Numbered from the stretch's first letter, positions 25,523 through 39,700 are shown. The stretch is DNA of 64,000 nucleotides from Turnera subulata (GCA_028386065.3 JAKUCV010001378.1:1-64000); one strand, 5' to 3'. A program made the numbers and translations. The notes: generated by a model not told the origin, from the sequence alone.

Positions 25523-26513
25523 ATGCGGATGAGTTGCAATGGTTGCCGTGTCCTACGTAAAGGGTGCAGCGAGAATTGTAGTATTAGACCCTGCTTGCAA
25601 TGGATCAAAAACCCCGAGTCCCAAGCCAACGCCACTGTTTTCCTCGCCAAGTTCTATGGCCGCGCTGGCCTCATGAACCTCATCAACGCCGGCCCCGATC
25701 ACCTCCGCCCTGGTTAGTCTCCATCAACCCCATAAGTACAATGTATAAAGAATGGCCCTTTTTATAATTTTTTATGTTTCTTTCAAATGACTGACTCGTT
25801 TTTTTTGTGTTCTTTCTTCTACAGCGATTTTCAGGTCTTTGCTTTACGAGGCATGTGGGAGGATAGTGAACCCTATTTATGGCTCTGTTGGGTTGATGTG
25901 GTCTGGAAGCTGGCAGCTTTGCCAGTCTGCCGTCGAAGCCGTCTTGAAGGGCGCCCCCATCACTCCGATCAACACCGAAGCGGCGGCGAACGGCCAGGGC
26001 CCGCCGTTGAAGGCCTACGACATACGTCACGTGTCCAAGGACGAGACCTCCGCCGCAAACAGTGACCGGGTCAGGACTCGGTGCCGGGTCAGACGAGTGG
26101 CGAAGCAGAAGCCCGGCAACAAGCAGCCGGCGGGGAATGCCCCGGCTGCCAGGGATGAGTTGACCCGGTCGACGAGTCACGACTCGTCGTTGAGTCACCA
26201 CTCCGAGGTGGCCTTGGTGGACGGGGAGAGCAAAGAGAGCGACGAGAGCATGGTCTCGGTGGAGACGGCTGAGGCTTCGCTTCTGTTCCGAGCCGAGCCG
26301 GAGCCGGCCACGCCGAGTAAGAGCCACGAAGGACCCCACGACGGCGACACGTGTACGGACGTGGAAGGGCTCGGGCTGGAGCTGACCCTAGGGTTTGAGC
26401 CTGTGTCACGAGCGCATCACGTGGTCCCAGTCAAGAAGAGGAAGATCGAGGCATGTGGGTCAAGCGAGCTTGACACGTGTAAGGTGGGCCTGGGCCTTGA
26501 ATATCCAGCTTAA
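25523..26513 (+). CDS. LBD41: LOB-domain transcription factor, class II, LBD41-like (2 exons, 292 aa)
   Basis: A plant-specific nuclear DNA-binding regulator. Exons are 25523-25712 and 25825-26513 (GT/AG, phase 1), giving 292 residues. The LOB zinc-finger-like motif is intact: Cys5, Cys8, Cys15 and Cys19 (C-x2-C-x6-C-x3-C). The GAS region [14 protein letters not shown] and the [18 protein letters not shown] block follow. Class I proteins have a leucine-zipper-like coil after this, which is absent here, so this is class II. The wording matches the LBD40/41/42 branch better than the nitrogen-related LBD37-39 branch. The C-terminal half is low-complexity and acidic, with an LxLxL repression-type motif LELTL at residues 248-252 and a basic KKRK at 267-270. 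The second exon is much more GC-rich than the spacers. Two HRPE-like words upstream hint at low-oxygen control. Confidence 0.95.
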
Positions 26514-29500
26514 AGCCCAACGGCGTGGGTGATGAGAACTAGTTTTGGCGGCGGCGGCGGCGACTCCAGCTTGGCTGTTTTGTTTAGTAGTAGAGATGGA
26601 GGGTTCTAGTTTTTTTTTTTGTTTTCCTGTGTAATTTTGTTTTTGTTCCCTTCGTTTTTTTTGAGCTCTTTATGGTGAAAAAAATAGACATGTACAAATC
26701 TGGTTTTTACATGAACAGACATGGTAAATGAGCAGTAGAGGGATCTTTTTTCTTAACTGTTTATCTTCTCTTTCTTATGCGAGACACGTCAAGTATTCTT
26801 TTGTTCCTTGTTATGTGGGGTTTTGTGGATTTAACGAGCTTCGTTGGAACGTGGGTGTTTCATGTGAGTGTAGTCATCAGCAAATGTGTCTGTTAAAGTG
26901 AAATATCCTAAACCGTGTAAGACTGGGCTTGTCTTTATGAAACGTACAAAGCAATCAGAAGCTGGTGATGCCAAAACTTGGTATAATATGTGTGTGTATA
27001 TATGGTATATAAGTTATGGGGACTCCTGGCTGTGTCAGGCGTCCGGGTTTAATTGCTTTTGTTAATTGTACTGCGCATGTCTTGCACTTGTAAAAGTACT
27101 ACTGTTTGTAGGGCAGATGGCAATGGCCGGTTGAATATCTGATGGCTTTTTTCAGGTTTTTCTGGGTATCGTTGCCTAAATTGATCAGATAAATCATTTT
27201 ATATCCGCAAATTGATTTATATAAACCAGGTCGACCTTGAATTATTCTGCTGCTTGGTGAAAAAGAAAAAAAACTTTGTGAGGTGAATGACATTGTTGAT
27301 ATATAAAAGCACGTGACATAGAAATGGTCTTTCTTGGCGTTTAGGAAAATCCACATTTTCTTTTCCGGAAGTGATAATCCGGGGGATTTCTGGCTCAATT
27401 TGGGTGACCTGCTATGTAACTTGTAATCACATAATTCTGAAAGTAGCTGTGATGTGATCGAATTCTTCAGTGTAAGATCTTGTAGCAATGTGAATGGTGA
27501 ACACCGTCAAAGAGTTTTATTACTACCGCATAGCAAGTGGCATTTTTTTTTTTCATTTCTGAGTAGCAAGCTACTAGCATTTGGCATATACTAAACTTGT
27601 TGGAAATGATGCACAAACAGTCTTGGATTGGAAATACCGAGCCTATGTTTATAGCTCTAGTGGCTTCTCAATGAACCATTTTAGGCTAGTGGCCAAATTT
27701 TACACGTCAAGAGCGTAGAAGAACATGGCTCCCAATTGACTAAAAAAAAAAATCCCAGAGTAGCTTGCCGTAAGTGCTGGGGATGAAGTTTTTCTTCTAT
27801 TGGAACTTAGTAGTTTCTTTAATTAAATAAGCGTAGAAGAACATTACTTTCTGGGATTTAACTGTAAGTCTGTGATAGAGAAATGATAATGCTAATATAT
27901 TGCTTTTATGCATATGTTAAACTCGGGCTTGATGGGTGACTCTGATTATAAACTAGAAAGGATACCAATTCCACTTTAACTGTTTGGTCAAGTAAGCATC
28001 AAACAAAACTGGTTGGTCAAGTTTAAGCCGATTATAACAACAAAATATCTGGATAAGAATGGGAGCAGTACAAATATAAACTGTTGGCTCAAGGAATAAG
28101 TAAATGAACACTAATTTTGATGACTAAGCAGTTGATTAATCCTAAATTCCTGTGTGTGAAACAGTAGGTTCTGGAGGGTGGAGAGAGCAAAGTTTTACTG
28201 TCCTTAGCCTAATGACTTTTTCTGGGCATTCTTAGCCCAATGACTAGATGATTCCTCTACCTTAGCTATAGCGCCAACCAAATTAAAGACACCCGATTGC
28301 TTGACAACTGAGACTAGCTAGCTAGCTCCAAAAATGGAATATATACCAACGCTGCAAATTACATGCGTGTCCAAGTTGACATGCCTCGCTTAAGAATTTT
28401 ATTACATGCGGGCAAACGTCTCTTACTTATTTCCCCTTTCAGTTTCTCTATGGTAACTGATAAGTTTGTAATAAACTATGGGAAACACTAGCTCCATGCA
28501 TCCATGGTATATCCTCAATGCCCATCCATAACCAATAACTACTGATTCGGGTTGGAGTTCAAACAATAAAGGTCTCCTGCCTTCTTTGTGAGATAATAAA
28601 ATTCAAATGGTGCTGATAAGATGGAGATTCGGATTGGAGTTTCGGCTTAACAAGGCTACTATATTTTTGGGACTATATGTAGAACCACCAGCCTAGCCTA
28701 GTAATTAATTAATTGGGTCTGTGCCTTGTGGGTCAGGAAAAGGTACGTAGAAAGCCGAAAAGGCAACCGAGTGTGCCCTGGCCAGTAGGTTCGAAATCTT
28801 TGTTATGCTAGTTGCTACCTAAAGGAAAGAATCCCAGATTCCTTTCTCATATCCAATAAACAAGCAACTAATAAGTGCTCGAAGGTGCAGGAACTTAGCT
28901 ATAACTAGATTTTTGGATGAAAAATTGAAATTTCTAGTAGCCAATCGTGGGGATGGCAAACTTGAAAGTGACACTGGTACTCACTAGCTACTAGCTAGAG
29001 CTGTCCAATTTTTCCTGTTGTGTCGTGATCGATCACAGGCTAATTAACCTAGCTAGTCTAATTGCTAGCGAGTTTTTTTTGTTCCCTATTTGCTCAAATA
29101 ACGCTTATATCACAAACAAGAGCTGAAATTGGAGTGAAGAAGGCCGAATTGGTCTATAGCTTTTCAGGTACCGGTCAGTTTCTTAACCTATTTCATGATC
29201 TACTGTCTCTGACAAAAATATCAACTTGAATTGGTGACCTTGCTTTATAGGGAAAAGATAATGACCAATATGACAAAATTGTAGCGGAACTAAGATGACC
29301 CGACTTTGGTGACACACCCAACGCTGTGTCGGGGAGAGGGAGAAAAGCAAGAAAGCCCAAGCCCAGTTCCCTCCCAGTATTGAAACGACAAACGAGTAAT
29401 TGGGTCAAAATAATTCGTAAAGCCCAATACTTCCCAATTGCCCCATCTATACTGATTTCTTATCATTGAAGCATCATCCATCAGTCAGTTGTGAGACGAA

Positions 29501-29825
29501 TAGGCGTGCCGATTGTCATAGGGCCGTCTCCTCAACTTGGGCTCTTGTTGTAGTCAAGGGACCATTTGGTCTGGACTTGCTTGCCCAGATGGAATTTATT
29601 TTGGTTTGGAGAGGAACGGAGAAGAGCAATATCTATATGAAGACAAATGCTGCAACAGAGCAGCCTATGTGACCTGAGTCACTATAACTTAATCAGGAGA
29701 GAGGATGGGCTCATTTGGTGTTTGGGTCATTCCTCAAGCCCAAATGAAAATTAAAGTAGCAGGTTCGGCATGCTTGGTCGGGATTTTCCCAGCACCCAAA
29801 GTTTTGTGGATAATCGGTGAAATAA
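26514..29825. other. 3' UTR of the LBD gene, then AT-rich spacer
   Basis: The first few hundred bases form the 3' UTR. The rest has no supportable gene. Frames such as 27099-27488 (minus) show no domain or splice logic. Confidence 0.45.
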
Positions 29826-30673
29826 GTCAAATAAGGATAAAGGGTTCCAAAAGTCCTATTATTCTTAGGTATTTTTCAATCGAGTCCTATAACTTCTTTT
29901 TTGATTAATCAAGTCCTATTATTTTGAGTTGTTTATCAAAGAAGTCCTAGGCACCATTTTCCATCTAATTTTGTTGAGTTGGCCGTTATCTTATGACGTG
30001 GCATGTACACACCACATGCTAACATGTCTAAAATCCATGTCATTAGGACTTGATTAACCAAATCAACAAATTATAGGACTTAATTAGACACTATTTATAA
30101 ATTATAAGACTTTGGAAGATTTTAAAGTCAAAAAATCTTAAACTCCTAAATATTAAAACTTTAAAGCTTAAATTCATAAAATTTTTAATCTTAAAGTTCT
30201 AACCTTAAAACTTAAAATTTTATGATATTAAAATTATAAATTTAAAATTATAAATCTTAAAATCTAAAGCACTAAACTTCAAAATCTTATATCTTAATAA
30301 AATTCTAAATCATAAAGTCTTAAATCTTATCCTTAACATTAGAAATAGGATTACATACCAATCGTGAATAATCTAAATTATTAATTCTTTATTTTAAATA
30401 ATAATTAATTTATTTGGCATGGACCATCTGAAATTATATTTTTTCGGTTTTAGGGTTTAATATTTAAAGTTAGGAATCTAAGTCATTACAATATATAATT
30501 TAAGAATTAAAATTTTAGGATTTATGGTTTTGAGGTTTAGGACTTTAGGATTTAAGATTTTATAATTTAGAGATTTTAGATTTTAGGACTTACACTTTTA
30601 AAATGGATATAAAGTCTTTAAAAATTCAGGATTTAAAAATTTTAAATATAGAATTTAAGATTTAGAATGTTAG

Positions 30674-33373
30674 TGAAGCGCCCCGACCCGTATTTACCGT
30701 AACACAGTAGACACGTGCCGAAACTATTCATATTGATAGAACAGACAGTACAACGTGCAAATATTATACAACAGCAAACCATCAAATACAACTGTCACCC
30801 ACACTCGGGGACCATTATTCAATCCAAACACAGTGCTCAAAACCAGCAGCAGATAGTATTAGTAATATAAACATCATAGGAAAACAGCAACACAACATCA
30901 TAAATTACACAGCAGCGGAAGACTTGTATGCACATGCAGCGGAGGTATGGATCCGGAGTCAGGTGGAGAAGAAAGCAGCAGCCATCGAACATCGTACCTG
31001 AACTACGAAGCAACTTAACCTACGGGATGAAACCCCGCAGGCGAGGGGTGAGTCCGAAGCGCTCACCGACGAAGGATAAACAGTGATATGCAAGCAACCG
31101 TAATACTCAAAAGCAATCACAGACAAGTAATACCATATCACAATAACTGAGCCAAGGCCAAAAGAATATTTATTAATATTACCAATTTTATCTTCCGGGC
31201 CCCGTCACTGGACAATCTAGGGTCGTACCTGGTTATCAATTAATTCCGGATGCTAGGTCAAAAACCAATCCACATCTCAAAACCCGGATATTTGGTATAT
31301 CCAAACCACTGGGTATTCGGTATACCCCAACCTCAGGCAACATGCCAACCGGATATTCGGCATATCCGAGCCACTGGTTATTTGGTATACCCTAACCACA
31401 GGCAAAAAGCCAAACGGATATTCGGTATATCCGAACCACTGGGTATTTGGTATACCCTAACCACAGGCAACAAGCCAAACAAACCAAGTAACCAACCATA
31501 GCATCCCAAAATTAATTTTCAAACCATCGGGTCGTACCACTACTTTCCACATGACAATTATATCAACATCTCAAATCAGATCCAATTTCATATTCCAATT
31601 TCTTTTTCTCAATTCCACAGTCAATAGTTCAACATCAATCTCAGCATATTATCCACAGAATCAATATCACAGCCCAATGGCAACAATAATATCCACAACA
31701 GTCAATCAGCCAACAATCAACAATTCAGCAGTTCAATCGAACAACAAAGCACACAAAGTATTACAGGCAACATAACAAGGGTTATCCATCCTCACCTTAG
31801 CCGATTACTCAATTATGGAATTATCCAGCAAATTCCAAGTCCGGTTCCTCAGCAAATTGCTCGTTATCAACTCCTATGTCAATCAAATAATATGCACACA
31901 TAAGATGGTATGCAAATGCCATGCTAATACTGTGTTCCGAAAATTAAATATAAACTCGGCTCGGTTACTCCCCCGGATTAATTTTTCCATTATCATCGTC
32001 ATTTACCATTTACTTCAAGTGCCAAATTACCATTCTACACTTACTCCTATACCCGGATATTATTCCGGTATAATACTTTGAAAATACCCTTTCCATAATT
32101 ATTTCTTAAGTATGTACCTTCCAAAATATTATTTCTTCAAATTATTATTTTCTTTCCATATGTTATATACCATATAATATTGTTCCAAAATTAATTTTCC
32201 TCTTCATTATTTTTTTTCCAGATTTAATTCTCTCTTTTTCTCTTTTTTTTTTAATTAAATCGGGCTAGGCTTTACTATACAGTCTATGCCCAAATTCAGC
32301 CCAAACCCAAGATCAGGCCCAGGTCCAAGCCCAGACCATAGCAGGCCCAAGCCACGTCTGGCCCAGGACACGCGCGGCCCAAAGGCTCAGACCCAGGTCA
32401 CGACCCGACCACTAAACGGGTCAAGTCCTCACGCATCCGGGTCGAGACCTCACGGACGACTGCAGCTCACCTCGGTAGTGACGCGGCAGCGGCGGCGAGG
32501 CAAGCTGGCGGACGGCCGACGCGAGTTGTGTGATGCGGGGACGAGGCCGGCAGAGAGCAAGGCGGCGGCCGGTGGTGTCGAGGTGGGGTGCGGACGCGCG
32601 ACTCGCGAGGGGAGCAAGAGAAAGGAGGAGCAGGGGTCGCGGTGGCCGGCGAGGAAAAGAGAAGGAGGAGGAAGGAAGGAAGGAGGAGAGGGAGATGTTG
32701 GTGTGGTGGCTTCGGGCGGCGGCGAGGTGGCTCGGCCACGGGAAGAAAACGGGAAAGAAAAGAGGGGAAGGATGGGGGTGACGATGACGTGGCAGTCACC
32801 GGTTGGGTGTTGTGTGTTTAATGTGTTTTTGTTTGTTTTGTTCTTTTGTTCTTTTTCTTTTTCTTTTCCTTGGCTTGGTTTTCTTTACTGGTTTTGCAGG
32901 GTGAGTACGGGGAAGAAGGTGAATAATGAGTTTATATGTTTTGCAGGGTGAAGCTCGTGCACTGGGAAGCAGAAAAGAACGAGGCTAAATAGGCAGCAAA
33001 GTCATTGGTTTATCACAGGTATAACAGGAGATGGCGGCTGAATTATTGAACTTCAATTATGCAGTTACTATGCTGCATGTGAAGTGTGACCCACCTGGAC
33101 CAGAAAATATCCAATATACCCACTTACCTTTATTTCTGGTCCGATAACTCGAGGATAAACCCGACTTTTTCTGAAGATCCTGGACCCGGAAAAATTCCAA
33201 CTTTGGTCCGTAAAATCCGCAGAAAAAATCTCGAACGTGGGACAAGGCTCGGTTTCGGAATCCAATGCTCAATTACCACAATTTAATTACCCAAGATTAA
33301 AATCAATGGTAAATTACTGTAAATTAACTTAAACAGTCCCGGTAAAAATGAAATTTTTACCTGGGCTGTTACA
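30674..33373 (-). mobile_element. Solo LTR A of the long-LTR family (2,700 bp)
   Basis: The ends are TGAAGCGCCCCGACCCG (plus strand, left) and GGGCTGTTACA (right), so the LTR sense strand is minus and runs TGTAACAGCCC...CGCTTCA. GTTAG flanks both sides (30669-30673 and 33374-33378), a perfect 5-bp duplication. The interior is missing, so this is a solo LTR, presumably left by LTR-LTR recombination. In sense order it has a pyrimidine-rich leader, a GC-rich block (about 32790-32471) ending in GAG|GTGAGC, an AT-rich part, the 78-nt AG...GTGAGG block (31873-31796), and hairpin repeats (about 31480-31280). It sits inside the long-TIR transposon and is therefore younger than it. Confidence 0.9.
31280..31475 (-). 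repeat. Hairpin repeat array of LTR A (GGATAT/GGGTAT type)
   Basis: Tandem units alternate two short inverted repeats, GGATAT-TCGGT-ATATCC and GGGTAT-TCGGT-ATACCC (and TTTGGT variants), separated by CCGAACCACT-like and CAGGCAAC-like linkers. Each has a 6-bp stem and 5-nt loop, and the two stems differ by paired changes. Confidence 0.8.
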
Positions 33374-33779
33374 GTTAGTGTTTAAGATTTTAGTATTATT
33401 TTAGAGTTTAAAATTTTAAAATTAAAATCTATTACTTTAAGATTCAAGATTTGTGTTTAAAATTTATAATTAAAAATCTTAAAATTTTAGGACTTAGTAT
33501 CTTTAGAAGTCTTATAATTTATAAAACAGTTTTTAATTGAGTCCTATAATTTTTTTATTTGATCAATCGAGTCCTAATGACGTGGACATTTAGACACATC
33601 AACACTGTGCCATGTCATAGGATAACTGCCAACTCATCAAAATTTAACAATAGGACTTATTTGATAGACGGTCCAAAATAATAGGACTTGATTAATCAAA
33701 AAAAGAATTATAAGACTCGATTGAAAAATGACTAAAAATAATAAGACTCCCATAATCCTTTATCCGTCGTCAAATAACT

Positions 33780-36700
33780 ACAAACCTTCAGGTGAAATTA
33801 CTTGGAAGTGGTCATTAATTTCACTGTATCAGCAGCACGGATTGTGTAAATTAGTTTCACGCATGCAACCAATGAAGCTCGAGTACAACTCAAGGGTATT
33901 GAAGTCGTCTTCAAGATTGGAAGCTGAGTTTTAGTCCTTATCGTAACCCGTATAATAAAAAAATAAATTCACACATGCAACCCAAAAATGGATAAAACCG
34001 TGTGGTGCCCATATAAGCTCATCCGGAAATCAGGTGATTCGCCATTGAATTCACATCCTGAATTTTGAGTGCATCTTTCAACTTGGCCACTTTGGAGAGG
34101 AATTGATGGTGATCCCCATTGAAAAAAAATGCACCGTGTGTGCCTTTATTATCCAATGTACTCCTGCAAAATCACACACCTATTCTCCACAAAACGAATA
34201 ATACTACAGTAGTAGCAGCAACATATCTTGTCATTTCAAAATGAGCACAGACTGGAACTTGCATCATCACAGGAAGCATCACGAATCCCTTCTTGATTGA
34301 GCCCTTGAAAAACTTGTAAGTGCACCCACAATTACATGCAATCAAACTTGTCGACATGAAATTTGTCAGGTCAGGTGGTTTGTGTGTAACATTTTTTGCA
34401 TTTTGTTTCAGGGAGCTATTATGAATGTGATATGAGTGCCCGTCATTGACCCAGTAGCCGCAAGCCCAATAGCAAGTGTTGCTTTCTATAGAGGTGACCC
34501 TAATGTCAGCATTTCACTCCCTACCAGCCTTGTGCAAATTGAAGTTTGTGGCGATCCTGAAATCATCCAGAAAGTTTAAATCTGACCCAGGTCCTCTTAA
34601 CATTGCATAAAACTACTATGACCAACTTGTGAAAGGGAAAATAAACCAATTTTCATTTTTCCAAATTTACAGTTAAAAATATTCTTGCAATGAAAAAAAT
34701 TCAGCTCATCATTTTGGATGTATTTCATGTTTTGTTTTTAATAGAAAACTTTACGAGTCATTTTACTTCAATTGAAAACATTTTTTTTGCGATTTGATTG
34801 TCAATCAATAATGATTTGAGAGCGCATCTTTGATGTGATTCGGCTGATAATTAAGCACAGTGCTTGAATTTTTATATTTACTTTTGATGGTAATATAGTG
34901 GGCCAAATGGGCTGCGTAATATGATACGACACTCAGTGTCTCTATGATTGTTTCTTTTGATATCAGTCTGACATTTAACTAGGAATCAAAGGACCAATGA
35001 GTGTTTCATCAAAAAAAAAATAAAAATAAAGTACCAATGAGTGACTGAAATAAAAGTTACCCATGAGTGTTCTCAAATAATAATAACAATAAATAAATAA
35101 ATAAACACAACGAAAAGAGTTACTATGAAGGGTGTCATCCTTCTTTCAGTTCTTCTATTTAGGGCAAGGTTTTGAAAACAAAGCCGCTAATCAAACCTGC
35201 AAAGGTAGGGGGTTTAGAAAATCAGGATTCAATCCGGGTCCAACCGAGGTCTTACCATAAATTAATATTTTGACATTAGAAATTATAAATCTGTCAGTCG
35301 TCCATGTTATTATGACTAAATTAACCAGTCACCACTACCAGTAATGGATTTGCCTTCCTTTGTGTATAAATTGTTGCCATGATTTCTGCAGCCTAGTCAT
35401 GACTCATTATAAAGGCAACTAGTGGTGCATCATGCAAATCATACATAGTTTCGCAGATCATTACCCTGCTAGCTTGGGCTTCCTACTTATGTCGTTGATG
35501 TTAATGCATATATATATATATATATTTTTTTTTTGCGACTTTACCTATTAGTTTATGCTTTTAGTTTGAGCTTGTCTTTTTTTTTTTTTTCTTTCTAGCC
35601 AATTATAGTTAGCTGAGCCACTACATGATTAAGTGCTTATACGGTATTGAAAAAAAAAAAGAATAAAGTGTAATTGGGATACATAAATTATAGACAAATC
35701 GTTCCCTAATAATAGTACAAATTCATTTTTTTGGGTATATCAGAAACTTAGAATATTATCCAAATCCCTCCTAATCCTCAGTACTATTATTGAGACCGAA
35801 CCCACATTTGTTGTGGCCGGCAAAACAATGGCTAAAGCCACTGTTTGTGAAATAAAGCATTCAAACATTGAAGCACGGGGCATCGAGAGCCTCTTGAAAG
35901 AAATATCATTGATCCCCTATATAGGAATAGCTAGGATGTCGAGTACATATATATGTAGCCTGTAGATTTGTAAAGGATTGCAGTGGCAAGCATTGAAACA
36001 AACAAATTAAGCAGATATACATGGACAATGCATGCCGTGGATTTTTTTTACATATCATGATCATCCACAACAAACTTGGCAAATTTAGTACTCCTAATTG
36101 CTAGTGGGCAGTGGAGAAGTTTCCCTTTCAATGCGATTTCTGGTAATCACCACCACCATATATATATATATACAGTTTTTCGGTGACAGTGTGCATGTTT
36201 CTGACTTTTCGTTGTACAAGTGCTCCTCCTTGCCCGGCAAGGTTCCGTGTGTTGGCTTATCGTGATGGTCAACACCCTTACACATTTATTGCGACAGTAT
36301 TAGCATTACATTTTCAACTAGATTCTCTACTGTACTATCATAATTTCGATGTAAATAGGAGAACAACTACATGAATACAAGGATATATAGTGGCTCTGTC
36401 GCCGCATCATAGGTAGACGATGAATTCATAGATGCCCCATCCTTCCCATTGAAAACGAAGTTTTTGTTTTAGGACACAAACCAATTACTCGGGGGAGGAC
36501 CAACTATATATGCAAGCATATTTGCTGCGTACGTATGGTTTGGCTATAAATATCAATCAAGACAACCATATACAGTACTGTTGTCGTAAACCTGTCGAGT
36601 TAGTTACCAATGCATATATCGCATCTGCATTTTTGACAACAATCGAGTAAGGCTCGATCGACTCATTTCTATTATACCATGCATACACAAAATGTGGTGC

Positions 36701-39700
36701 AAGCTTAGCTGATGAAAGTGACCAATCCATGTGTGTCATGACCCATGACAGTCGAATATATATATATACTATGGAGTGATGAAATCTCACTATCGCTCAA
36801 AGTACAATTCGAGGCAAATCTCAAAGGACACTGGTCCAAAATAGTACTGGAAAATGACATGCATGTATGATTAAGGATTTGGTATAGATCGTACCATCGC
36901 TAAATGAAAATGTCCATGCACGGATGTGGGCTGAAACTTTTGGTATACACCCGATCCCATCTCAGAATCAGCAATCGAAAGTCAAATGTGAAAAACTATA
37001 CTCATTGCTGCGAGAGGTCACCTAGCACTCCACCACCACAGTGTATCGCAATCTTAACATATCTTCTTTTCACAATCTCCAACCAGACAACAATCCAATC
37101 ATACATATTTAGGATTCTAGATTATCATCTATATAGAAACTTATTTTCTCGGTTCACTATTTTAAAGGATAGGCTTTGTAATGCTTATCAATGTCAATTA
37201 ATGAAGTACAGAATCGTTCTTGGATATGATATGTGTACAAATTTCAAGTTTAACGGATATTTTTAGCAATGCTACCGAACGCTTATCTTTCCATATGAAG
37301 ACAAAATGAATTTTTGTGAGAAGAAAGATGAGGATTTTTTTTGGTTACAAGGAGAGGAAAATAATTTTTTGAAAGAAATGGTAAAGTACTTTGCATTTAG
37401 TTATTTTTAACATACTTTTTTACTTTATCGATATTATTGTTAATTTAAATAATAACTAAATGCAAGTATTTTTTTGGTTCCCCTTCATCACAAAATGAAT
37501 TTTTGTGAGAAGAAAGATGAGGAATTACTATGTGTATGTTTGTTCAAAAAGAAAATAGAAGAGACACACATCTCCATTTTCAGATACGCAAAATTGCTCT
37601 AATTAAGCAGTTGACTGACTTTCAGAAGAGTCAATGCCATCTTCTTGCCGAAGATCAACTGGTGAGTGGTGCACATATATGGCAGGTCTTATCATTTGTA
37701 ATATGAGATTGCAATCTCTTAAGGATGGATTAGATCAGTTGGTTGGAGTTATTCTAGCTAGCTTAATTAGGAGCTAGAGACTCCAGCATTTATAATTCTA
37801 ATCATATCTTGATCTGGATTAGTCTGAGTCCGTTATCGTCTCTTAAAAGATGGGTTGGCTTAGCAAACTAGTGCCAAAGAAAAAAAAAATATTCCCCTAA
37901 TTCCCTAATTCAAAAGAAAACAATCACAGTACCAGTAGTGTGCAACCCTCTCAAGCTTAAAATCCTACTTTGATTACCTCTTGATTGCCGAAAATTGGTG
38001 TTAAGGCACTCGATAAAAATCTGCCATATCTAGCTAATAGGTTGGGTGGTGAGATAATGATAGGATCTTGTTTTTGCGTTAGTCAACTAAAAGTATGAGA
38101 GTAATTTAAATTTTCCACATATATATAGTTGTGGTCTTTGCATCACATTCTTTTTTCCTTTGATCTGCCTTTTAAAAAAAAATATTCCATAAAAAATGGT
38201 AAATACTACAGTTTCGGAGAGGAATCAGCTAAAGAGGTATGAGCCAATCTAATCATGATAAATTTTAGTTACATATTCTAGAGTCGTTTCACATTGTGCT
38301 CATTACTGTCCACACCATGGGCTCTTTCCCCCACCCTACCCTAAAGGAAACAAAAAGGAAAGAGTTTGATCATGGGCAGTGGCGATATTAATAGCAGGTA
38401 TGCATTATCACAAATGAAGAAGTCAATTGTAGGTGACGACGTGACGTTATTAGTACTGGAAAAGTTAAGCTGCGGATATACTTGTCCCTAAGCCTAACTT
38501 TAGTGTAGAAATCAAAGACTTCAATTTGCAACGGTGGATTATATATGCCCTTAGGGTGGGGTTGGTCAAGCATCTTCAGTGACTTAAAAAATATAGTTGT
38601 CAGTTTCCTCAAGAATGTTTGAAGTGGGAGAGCTTATAAATTTCTTGATTTGCACTATAATGCCCGCACGAGGTCTCACTTAAAGTATGTAATAATAGTC
38701 CACTTCAACTTTCAAAAAAATAATAGTCCACTTGGACTATTATTAATGGTAACGGATAAGTAGATGCTAATGATAATCTTATCATTTTGGAGAATAGAGA
38801 CATTCTTTTTAAGCATGTACCAATTTTTTAAACGGGAAGCACTCATGGAATGTAGAATAAAAACTATATTCTAAATTAAAAATTCTCATCATGTTTTGCG
38901 AGGCAAAGGTGGTGGTGGGGACGGAAAAAGGTGGTGGGGATGGGAGTAATGGTGGCGCATATTTTGATATCTGATGATGCAATTTGTTATTCACATAGTT
39001 TATTAATTATTGGGGGAAAACAAAGTAAGATTTATGATCAAGAGAGTGTGCTTTGTTTATATACCTATCTTTGACCCCTTCAATATACAAGGGACCCAAA
39101 CGAAACATGCCACTAATTTTGTGTGTTCGTGTTGGGATAGTAAGAGATTTGCTGAAAAGAATAAGAGATCAAATCACCACTTTACTAGTAGTACCACTTT
39201 CAATTAAACCCACTCGTGCAAAGGCAGAAAACTAATTACTAATAAAAAGGCTTAACTAATCATTATCATAGGATTATCATTTTCAAGGGTGCTTGCTCAA
39301 AAGTGTCGATCAATGACATGTAATAGTACCCGGCCATGCCTATAATATTCATACTGTATTTCATTTTATTTTTCAAATGAGCCTTGACCTTTTCTTTGAC
39401 TAAATATCACTACCGCGCGACTTCGAGATCTAAATCGTATTATAATATTCACAAGCATAAATAATTCATAGATCCATGGTCGTCTCTCAAAACAGTAATC
39501 AGGGCATTAAACCAGAACTAAAACTAATGATAGTTAACATAACCGTGCCGTGCTGCAGGTATGTTTTGTGCGAAAACTATATAATTTTACATATTGTACT
39601 GTCATCTTACTTTGTCAATATTTTGATGTTAAAATATCCTTAGTTGTAATATCAAAATTTGTATGAGAAATAGGGTTAAAGTTTCTTATACACTGCAAAA

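Larger units (their letters stand above)
29826..33777. mobile_element. Long-TIR DNA transposon (Mutator-like MITE candidate), split by a solo LTR
   Basis: GTCAAATAA occurs directly at 29826-29834 and 33769-33777, a 9-bp target duplication that suggests a Mutator-type insertion. Between them are inverted arms: GGATAAAGG at 29835 faces CCTTTATCC at 33757-33765. Words such as CAATCGAGTC, TTGATTAATCAAGTCC and CATTAGGACT recur in reverse complement about 280 bases inward on each side. Without the inserted LTR the element is about 1.23 kb. Its interior (30120-30670 and 33380-33480) is a low-complexity mosaic of TTAAGATTTT-like words and encodes nothing. The right end has three bases (GTC) between the terminal match and the duplication, so the exact right terminus is uncertain. 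Confidence 0.65.

Noticed and set aside
25683..26409. Long minus-strand frames under the LBD gene
   Set aside because: Shadows of the GC-rich second LBD exon on the opposite strand.
32286..32951. 221-residue plus-strand frame in LTR A
   Set aside because: It is antisense to the LTR, composed of GC-rich low-complexity sequence, and not conserved in the other LTRs.
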